NCBI GenBank assembly: GCA_040005915.1
Contig: JBDTYA010000279.1
Coordinates: forward strand, 1-11,218
DNA from: JAENVT01 sp040005915
GTDB lineage: Bacteria > Actinomycetota > Acidimicrobiia > Acidimicrobiales > Ilumatobacteraceae
Direction: 5' to 3'
Length of the DNA stretch: 11,218 nt
The notes beneath the pieces were generated by a model. It was given only the letters and a program-made list of their open reading frames with translations, was not told the DNA's origin and ran no database searches. A program made the position numbers and the translations under genes. How positions within the stretch are numbered: the first letter of the stretch is position 1; the number at the start of each line of letters is the position of its first letter. Below, piece after piece: positions 6,971-11,218 of this stretch.

Positions 6971-7075
6971 CTACATCTCGCGCATCTTGAGATATCGGGC
7001 AATGTCGGGCAACGACTTGACGACCAGCGTGGCGACCAGTCCCAGCAGCGCCGAGTAGACCAGTTTGTGGATCAT
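6971..7075 (-). CDS. 34-residue membrane microprotein (DUF6893-like)
   Basis: A very short gene with strong support: its ATG overlaps the preceding stop (ATGA) and AAGGAG lies eight bases upstream. The product has one hydrophobic helix (about residues 5-19, LVYSALLGLVATLVV) followed by a basic, probably cytosolic end, KSLPDIARYLKMREM. I recognise this K-S-(L/I)-P-D-x-x-R-Y-L-(K/R)-M end from small proteins encoded in group 1h hydrogenase clusters (DUF6893 as I recall it, not verifiable here). By the positive-inside rule the C-terminus should face the cytoplasm. A possible role is anchoring the soluble hydrogenase or one of its partners to the membrane, which is inference. A longer in-frame reading back to 7207 lies wholly inside the upstream gene in another frame and is not used. 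Confidence 0.8.
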   Translation of the reverse strand: MIHKLVYSALLGLVATLVVKSLPDIARYLKMREM

Positions 7076-9018
7076 GGTTGTAGCTCCTTCTGTGCGGGGG
7101 AGAAGATGTCGTCGAGGACGCGGTGTACGGCCTTGACAGCCGGGGCGATCGCATCCGATACGGGCTGCGACAAGCCGATGCCTTCCTCGAGCGTCAACGG
7201 TTGACACCCGACGATGATGACGTGTGGCAACTCGCCGCCCATCCCGGCCAGCAGGCCCAGCACCACGGCGGGGCTCATCGAGTGGGCGTCGGCGGTCGAC
7301 GGGTCGATCGACTCGACGTCGGGCTCGAAGGTCACCACGGTGCCGGGTGCCTCGCCCAGAGGGATGGCGTCGATCAGTACCAGCACGTCGTAGCCCTCAA
7401 GCAGTTCGAATGCCAGGTGCACGCCGCGGATCCCGAAATCAGCCACGGTGACTCCGTCGTGCAGACCAGCGTCCGATGCCGTCGCGCCGATGTGCTTGAT
7501 CACCTCGACGCCGAATCCATCGTCGCCGAGGAAGATGTTGCCGATGCCGGCTACCAGCACTCGTGACCGTCGTGGCTGTTCGAGCACTTCGATCTCGTCG
7601 GGATGGAAGTAGAGGAAGCGCCCTTGCCACTCGAACATGTCGGAGGCCGGGTCATCGTCGAGAGCAACCGCAACGTGTTGATCGCCGTCGACATCGTTGA
7701 ACACACCCTTCACCGTTGCGAGCTGGCCCGCGTAGAACAGATCGTGAGCGTCGGCCCGTCGTGACGGCCGCAGCCGTACATGCGTGCCGCTGCCGACCTC
7801 GACCCCTCCGATCCACATCGTGTCGGTGAACGGATCGAACGAAGCGTCCTGGCCCGGATCCCACCACGGCTGCTGCTGCGGGCTCACGGCATCGGTCGGC
7901 TCGTCACCGCGCGGTTCGAAGAACATCGGGATGTCGTCGGTCGGCGCGTCCTTGATCGGGCGAAGCGACCGAACGGCTCCGTGCAACCGCGACCAGATCT
8001 CGTCGGGCATGTCGTCGCACCGATCGATGATCGCCGCGGCGCGCGCATCGGTGCCGCGGGCCTCGGCTTTCTCAGCGTCGGTCAAGGTCATGACACGCAA
8101 CGCCAGGATCTCGTCGATCTCCGTGGAGTCGCAGAAGTCGCCGGTGCTCTCCGGCGCGATGGCAGGGAAGTCGTAGAGGATGATTGGCGACGACAACATC
8201 ACGTCGCTGCTGACGGAGTCGCCGATCAACACCGGGAACGTGCCTTCGCTGGTGCAACCGGCGACGGCGGCCTCGGCATACGCGGGTGGTTCGAGCAACG
8301 AGATGAACGAACCGTCGTCGACGGCCAGCAAGGTGTGCACGGCGATCAACGAACTGCGCATCACCGTGTCCCGATCCGTGCCCTCGTCGCCATCGGGCCA
8401 CGCCGTAGCGTTCTCGACGACGATCGACACCTTCAGCAACGGCCCGTCGTCAACCTGTTCCGTCGAGATCCGAACGAGTCCGGCGACCTCTTGACGCCGG
8501 CGGATCATCCTGCCGACGACGTCGCCGCGATGGTCGCGAAGGGCCTCCGTCTCCTCGCCGGCCGACAGCCTGAACGCGTGTTGGCTGGTTGCGTCGGCGA
8601 CGGGCAGCAACCCGACAGGGGCGAGGTCGATCTCGCGATCGAGCGCCTCGTCCCACGCCACGACGGTGCGGCCGTCGAGCACCACGCTGTCGACCGTTTC
8701 GAACGTGGACCCACCGTCGATCGAGCGCTCGACATCGCGATGCTGCACCTGGAGGCAGCGGATCCGCACACTGAGCAGCGGATGCTCGCCTGGCTCGACG
8801 ATGACCTCGCTGCGCATCGACCACCGTTCGGATCCACTCGATCGGGCGACGTCGGGCGGGGCGAGTACTCCGAACTGCCAGCGCAGCTGGTTCTTCTGCG
8901 CCGACGCACGGTACGGGTAGAGCACGTATCCCTCGTACAGCACGGTGTCTGCCACCAGACGGGCCGAGGCGAAGCGATCGGGCGCAGGTGTCGGGGGCGG
9001 GTCGGTGGTCGGGGTCAT
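7072..9018 (-). CDS. Fusion: hydrogenase-cluster domain plus HyaD-type maturation protease
   Basis: A 648-residue protein with two parts. Residues 1 to about 482 form an uncharacterised domain that I associate with group 1h hydrogenase clusters; visible blocks include VADTVLYEGYVLYPYRASAQ (22-41), KNQLRWQFGVL (42-52), the middle SLLEPPAYAEAA (240-251) and a final region SGTHVRLRPSRRADAHDLFYAG (410-431) and GRFLYFHPDEIEVLE (466-480). Residues 485-640 are a HyaD/HybD-family endopeptidase, which trims the C-terminal peptide of the large subunit once nickel is inserted. It has GIGNIFLGDDGFG (491-503), and probable nickel-sensing ligands Asp500, Asp550 (in VLIDAIPLG) and His579 (in DAHSMSP). The substrate tail is encoded in the same operon. 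No stop or linker separates the parts, although an in-frame GTG (Val487, 7558-7560) could allow a free protease. ATG at 9018 overlaps the previous stop (ATGA). Confidence 0.9.
   Translation of the reverse strand: MTPTTDPPPTPAPDRFASARLVADTVLYEGYVLYPYRASAQKNQLRWQFGVLAPPDVARSSGSERWSMRSEVIVEPGEHPLLSVRIRCLQVQHRDVERSIDGGSTFETVDSVVLDGRTVVAWDEALDREIDLAPVGLLPVADATSQHAFRLSAGEETEALRDHRGDVVGRMIRRRQEVAGLVRISTEQVDDGPLLKVSIVVENATAWPDGDEGTDRDTVMRSSLIAVHTLLAVDDGSFISLLEPPAYAEAAVAGCTSEGTFPVLIGDSVSSDVMLSSPIILYDFPAIAPESTGDFCDSTEIDEILALRVMTLTDAEKAEARGTDARAAAIIDRCDDMPDEIWSRLHGAVRSLRPIKDAPTDDIPMFFEPRGDEPTDAVSPQQQPWWDPGQDASFDPFTDTMWIGGVEVGSGTHVRLRPSRRADAHDLFYAGQLATVKGVFNDVDGDQHVAVALDDDPASDMFEWQGRFLYFHPDEIEVLEQPRRSRVLVAGIGNIFLGDDGFGVEVIKHIGATASDAGLHDGVTVADFGIRGVHLAFELLEGYDVLVLIDAIPLGEAPGTVVTFEPDVESIDPSTADAHSMSPAVVLGLLAGMGGELPHVIIVGCQPLTLEEGIGLSQPVSDAIAPAVKAVHRVLDDIFSPAQKELQP
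7084..7089 (-). promoter_or_regulatory. Shine-Dalgarno site of the microprotein gene
   Basis: AAGGAG on the minus strand, eight bases before the ATG at 7075 and inside the final codons of the fusion gene. It fixes the microprotein start and argues that this very short frame is really translated. Confidence 0.7.
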
Positions 9019-9653
9019 ACGTCTTCACCCGCCTCTTTCAACAACCGCTCGAACGTCTCGTCCCACGTCATCAAGGCGCGGTCGGCCTTGTAGCGCTGCA
9101 GTGCATCGAGTGACCCTCGACTCAATCGCAGCCAACCCGTGTTCGGGAAGTAGAGGTCCATCATGTCTCGCCACAGTGCGACGGGCAGCCGGTACGACGC
9201 CTCCTCGCTCCACGAGACAGGCGCGGCGTTGAGGCCCGCCGCGCTGCGGCCGAACACCGTGCCGCTGAACATCGCCACGATCGGGACCTCGCCATCGTCG
9301 AGCGAGTGCATGTACTTGGTGGAGACGATCTCGAAGTCGTAGGTGCAGGTGATCGGCAGATCGACCTCGGTGCTGCCGGTGAAACCGCTGACCGTCGTGC
9401 TGAGGTTGGTCCACAGGAATGGCCTCAGCGTCTCGCCCCAACGTGGCGTCTCGCCGAACAGCTCGGTCAGTCGCCCCTCCTCGTCGTGGTCGTAGTGACG
9501 GCGCTTCGGCTCGATCATGATCTGGCTTCGCAGGGCGATCGCATGAACCGGCTCGGCATCGGCGGCGGTGATTCGCAATCGCAGGACCAAGGTCGGCACC
9601 GCGGCGTAGGCCTCGACGCGCGCTCCGACGACCTCGAACGACACCGGGCTCAT
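9015..9653 (-). CDS. DUF6084-like hydrogenase-cluster protein
   Basis: A 212-residue, probably cytosolic protein that I recognise as the DUF6084 type found in group 1h hydrogenase operons. Visible features are an N-terminal beta-rich part (VSFEVVGARVEAYAAVPTLV, 4-23; then HAIALRSQIMIEP, 37-49), the segment RRHYDHDEEGRLTELFGE (51-68), RWGETLRPFLWT (71-82), STEVDLPITCTYDFEIVSTKYMHSLDDGEVP (94-124, in pieces) and a Trp/Tyr-rich end LWRDMMDLYFPNTGWLRLSR (160-179). There are no membrane helices or signal peptide, and one Cys only (103), so it is unlikely to hold a metal cluster on its own. No biochemical role is known to me. ATG at 9653 overlaps the DUF5947-like stop (ATGA) and its own stop overlaps the next ATG, so it is translationally coupled on both sides, pointing to a shared role in hydrogenase assembly or function. 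Confidence 0.8.
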   Translation of the reverse strand: MSPVSFEVVGARVEAYAAVPTLVLRLRITAADAEPVHAIALRSQIMIEPKRRHYDHDEEGRLTELFGETPRWGETLRPFLWTNLSTTVSGFTGSTEVDLPITCTYDFEIVSTKYMHSLDDGEVPIVAMFSGTVFGRSAAGLNAAPVSWSEEASYRLPVALWRDMMDLYFPNTGWLRLSRGSLDALQRYKADRALMTWDETFERLLKEAGEDV

Positions 9654-10348
9654 CGCCCGGCACCCCGCGGCGCGGTCGTGGCGGGCGCAATCATCGCCGG
9701 ACGCGCCCGATGACGAACCCGGTCGAAGAAGGCTTCGAGTGCGGCGTGTGCTTCCGTCCCGCCGTCGAACCCCTTCCATAACCTGCGCAGTTCGCCGACC
9801 AGCTCGTAGCAGACGTCGATGGGGACCAAATAGCACTCGGCCTGGGCACCTTCGACCGTGCCTCCCCTCCGCTCGGCGCTACGCACGAGGAACGCCTCGA
9901 CGTCGGGCAACAGCGTGGCGAGATCGGGATTGGCGTCGACGATGTCGCCCCATGCGTCGAGCGACAGCTCCGACTCCGTCGCGCCAGCGGGGCCTGGATA
10001 GAACGCGGCGACCTGGTTCATCGTCGAGTTCATGAAGAAGAACGCCACGCCGACAGGGATCTGCAGGGAGTCCCACTGTGCCGACGACAGCTCGAAATCA
10101 GGGAACGAGACGTACCGATCAGGCACGGCGCGAAAGCGAGCCCCGCCCGCGCCCTGCGGCGCGAAGACGAGGTAGCACGGCCGGCAGGCGCACATCAGAG
10201 CACGGGACTCGAGGTCGACGACATGGCCGTGCTCGTCGGGGATCAGCTCAGCGCACAATTCGCAGCGTTCGCCCGGGCGCGGCTTCGGTTGCAGCGGCAT
10301 GTCGCGGATCCTCTTGAGGACCGCGCTGAGCGGCTGCGGGCCGCTCAC
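9650..10348 (-). CDS. DUF5947-like cysteine-rich hydrogenase-cluster protein
   Basis: A 232-residue soluble protein of the DUF5947 type, recognised from group 1h hydrogenase operons. Near its N-terminus it has two cysteine pairs and one extra, C29-x2-C32 (ERCELC) and C53-x-C55-x2-C58 (CACRPC), a spacing suited to binding zinc or an iron-sulfur centre. Later blocks are RFRAVPDRYVSFPDFELSS (71-89), IPVGVAFFF (97-105), VAAFYPGPAGATESEL (113-128) and ECYLVPIDVCYELVGELRRLW (171-191, in pieces). The GTG at 10348 is chosen because it overlaps the NifU-domain stop (GTGA) and keeps the basic N-terminal stretch LKRIRD; an ATG at 10300 with AGAGG upstream is the alternative and would also keep all cysteines. 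No catalytic role is known. Position between a NifU-type scaffold and DUF6084 suggests metal-cluster handling for the hydrogenase, which is inference. Confidence 0.8.
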   Translation of the reverse strand: MSGPQPLSAVLKRIRDMPLQPKPRPGERCELCAELIPDEHGHVVDLESRALMCACRPCYLVFAPQGAGGARFRAVPDRYVSFPDFELSSAQWDSLQIPVGVAFFFMNSTMNQVAAFYPGPAGATESELSLDAWGDIVDANPDLATLLPDVEAFLVRSAERRGGTVEGAQAECYLVPIDVCYELVGELRRLWKGFDGGTEAHAALEAFFDRVRHRARPAMIAPATTAPRGAGR

Positions 10349-10935
10349 GAAACGCCGACACCCGGTTCGAGGGCGGCGCCACACCCTGTTGCCGGATCGA
10401 ACACGGCATTCGGCTTCGTGCCGAGCGAGATGGGTGTCGACACACCTGTCGTCTCCGGCTCCTCGACATCGATGATCGTGATCTCCGGCGCGGCCTCCAT
10501 GATCGCCCGCTCGACTGTGTTGCGAAGCGTGATGGCCGACGAAGGGCACCCGTCACAGCTACCGAGCAGGCGAAGTCGCACCGTGCCGGACAGTTCATCG
10601 ATCTCGAGCAGTTCCACATCGCCGCCGTGCCCGGCGAGGAACGGCCGTACGCCTTCGAGAGCTCCGGCGATCCGGGCCTCGACGTCGTCGGGATGTAGCC
10701 CGTTCGCCACGAGCAGGCTGGCCAGTAGCTCGTCGTCGGTGATGTGTGCGATCAGGTCTGGTGCGTGACGGCCGGCGAGGTCCATGACGCGCGCCAATGC
10801 GTCGCCGTACAGTTCACTGACGAGCTGCAGCAGCTCGACCGCCTGATCGAACACCCGGGGTTCGGCCCGGGCCCGCAGCGCCTCGAGCCGGAGCTCGATG
10901 GCCTCGCCGATGTCCTGCTCGCCGGTGACGGTCAA
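10345..10935 (-). CDS. NifU C-terminal-domain protein (Fe-S scaffold type)
   Basis: A 196-residue cytosolic protein. The N-terminal part (1-85) is helical and acidic, with no recognised domain. Residues about 88-158 are a NifU C-terminal (Nfu-type) domain: LEGVRPFLAGHGGDVELLEI (93-112), then LRLLGSCDGCPSSAITLRNTVE (121-142, in pieces) with the C127-x2-C130 pair that holds a bridging [4Fe-4S] cluster in dimeric Nfu scaffolds. Residues 160-196 are a low-complexity end with one Cys (185). The likely job is delivering Fe-S clusters to the hydrogenase small subunit, which is encoded upstream outside the window. The start is TTG at 10935, whose TTGA overlaps the large-subunit stop; no ATG or GTG fits, and the open frame back to 11169 lies inside the hydrogenase gene. 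The stop overlaps the next start by four bases. Confidence 0.88.
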   Translation of the reverse strand: MTVTGEQDIGEAIELRLEALRARAEPRVFDQAVELLQLVSELYGDALARVMDLAGRHAPDLIAHITDDELLASLLVANGLHPDDVEARIAGALEGVRPFLAGHGGDVELLEIDELSGTVRLRLLGSCDGCPSSAITLRNTVERAIMEAAPEITIIDVEEPETTGVSTPISLGTKPNAVFDPATGCGAALEPGVGVS

Positions 10936-11218
10936 GCCAGATCCTCGAAGTTGTACGTGGTCGGGGAGTGGACCTTGTCGAGCACATGACCCTTGCCCAT
11001 GTACATGTGCACCCCACACGGCAGGCACGGGTCGAAGCTGCGCACCGTGCGCATGATGTCGATGCCCTTGAAGTGCTCGAGGTCGTTCTCCTCGAAGATC
11101 GGGCACCCTTGCACTGCGTCCTCGTACGGGCCCGGTGTGCCGTAGACGTCGCGTGGGTTGGCATTCCACGGGGTCGGCGGGTACGGGTGGTAGTTGGCGA
11201 TCTTGCCGTCGCGGATCA
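10932..11218 (-). CDS. hhyL: [NiFe]-hydrogenase large subunit, C-terminal part (group 1h-like)
   Basis: The 5' part lies beyond the window, leaving the last 94 residues and the stop. The fragment reads IRDGKIANYHPYPPTPWNAN, PRDVYGTPGPYEDAVQG, then FKGIDIMRTVRSFDPCLPCGVH. The D-P-C-x2-C-x2-H element holds two of the four cysteines of the nickel-iron centre, and the preceding block is the conserved C-terminal L2-side of large subunits. The NPRDVYGTPGPYEDA wording matches, as I recall it, the group 1h enzymes that oxidise atmospheric H2 into the respiratory chain. After the final His there is a 24-residue tail (MYMGKGHVLDK…) that should be cut off by the maturation protease encoded downstream. 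Subgroup 1h is likely, but other related group 1 subtypes cannot be ruled out from this fragment. Confidence 0.95.
   Translation of the reverse strand, partial: IRDGKIANYHPYPPTPWNANPRDVYGTPGPYEDAVQGCPIFEENDLEHFKGIDIMRTVRSFDPCLPCGVHMYMGKGHVLDKVHSPTTYNFEDLA

Noticed and set aside
7076..7207. Longer start for the microprotein (78 residues)
   Set aside because: The extra part overlaps the end of the protease domain in another frame, and the ATG at 7075 has both the ATGA overlap and a strong AAGGAG.
7780..9093. Long plus-strand open frame (437 residues) opposite the fusion gene
   Set aside because: It is antisense to a well-supported gene, its product is Arg/Asp/Gly/His-rich without domains, and it is the usual by-product of strong third-position GC bias.
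10936..11169. Longer frame upstream of the NifU-domain gene
   Set aside because: It lies wholly within the large-subunit coding sequence in a different frame. The TTG overlapping the large-subunit stop is the sensible start.
1..11218. CRISPR array, insertion sequence, phage or attachment-site signals
   Set aside because: I saw no regularly spaced repeats, transposase motifs or terminal inverted repeats. The only tandem repeat is the short coding one in hypC.

Overview
The window is high-GC DNA with dense, strongly third-position-GC-biased genes. It looks like a chromosomal segment of an actinomycete-type bacterium (Actinomycetota). A Thr/Pro-rich ATTVP tail on one protein and the group 1h-type hydrogenase are compatible with an Acidimicrobiia/Ilumatobacter-like lineage, but this placement is an inference from style, not a phylogenetic result.

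The right two thirds (about 4076-11218, all on the minus strand, so read from high to low coordinates) is the distal part of a [NiFe]-hydrogenase operon. It opens with the C-terminal end of the large subunit, cut by the window edge. This end carries the DPCxxCxxH nickel motif and the WNANPRDVYGTPGPYEDAVQG block typical of the high-affinity, atmospheric-H2-oxidising group 1h ('actinobacterial') enzymes. Next come a NifU-C-domain protein, a DUF5947-like cysteine-rich protein, a DUF6084-like protein, and a 648-residue protein that fuses an uncharacterised hydrogenase-cluster domain to a HyaD/HybD-type maturation protease. After these lie a 34-residue membrane microprotein, a YceI-like lipocalin without signal peptide, HypC (with a repeat-encoded ATTVP tail) and HypD. 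The first six genes are joined by five consecutive 4-base stop/start overlaps (TTGA, GTGA, then ATGA three times) and the next three by gaps of 1-7 bases, so this is one tightly coupled transcription and translation unit. A DUF1206 six-helix membrane protein follows 28 bases after hypD and may be its last gene. The small subunit, the start of the large subunit and hypA/B/E/F are not in the window.

The left third is housekeeping-like. On the plus strand are an ankyrin-repeat protein (13-765) and a diacylglycerol-kinase-family lipid kinase (805-1680). Facing them on the minus strand are two tandem PAP2-family membrane phosphatases (2852-3601 and 1937-2842), the upstream one with a Thr where the family's catalytic-site Lys normally lies. 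The 256-base convergent gap (1681-1936) holds one strong hairpin. The 474-base gap 3602-4075, between the hydrogenase operon and the phosphatases, has no credible gene, only two short palindromes.

The points most worth a second look are the protease fusion, the cytoplasmic YceI and the microprotein inside the hydrogenase operon, and the repeat-derived tail of HypC.
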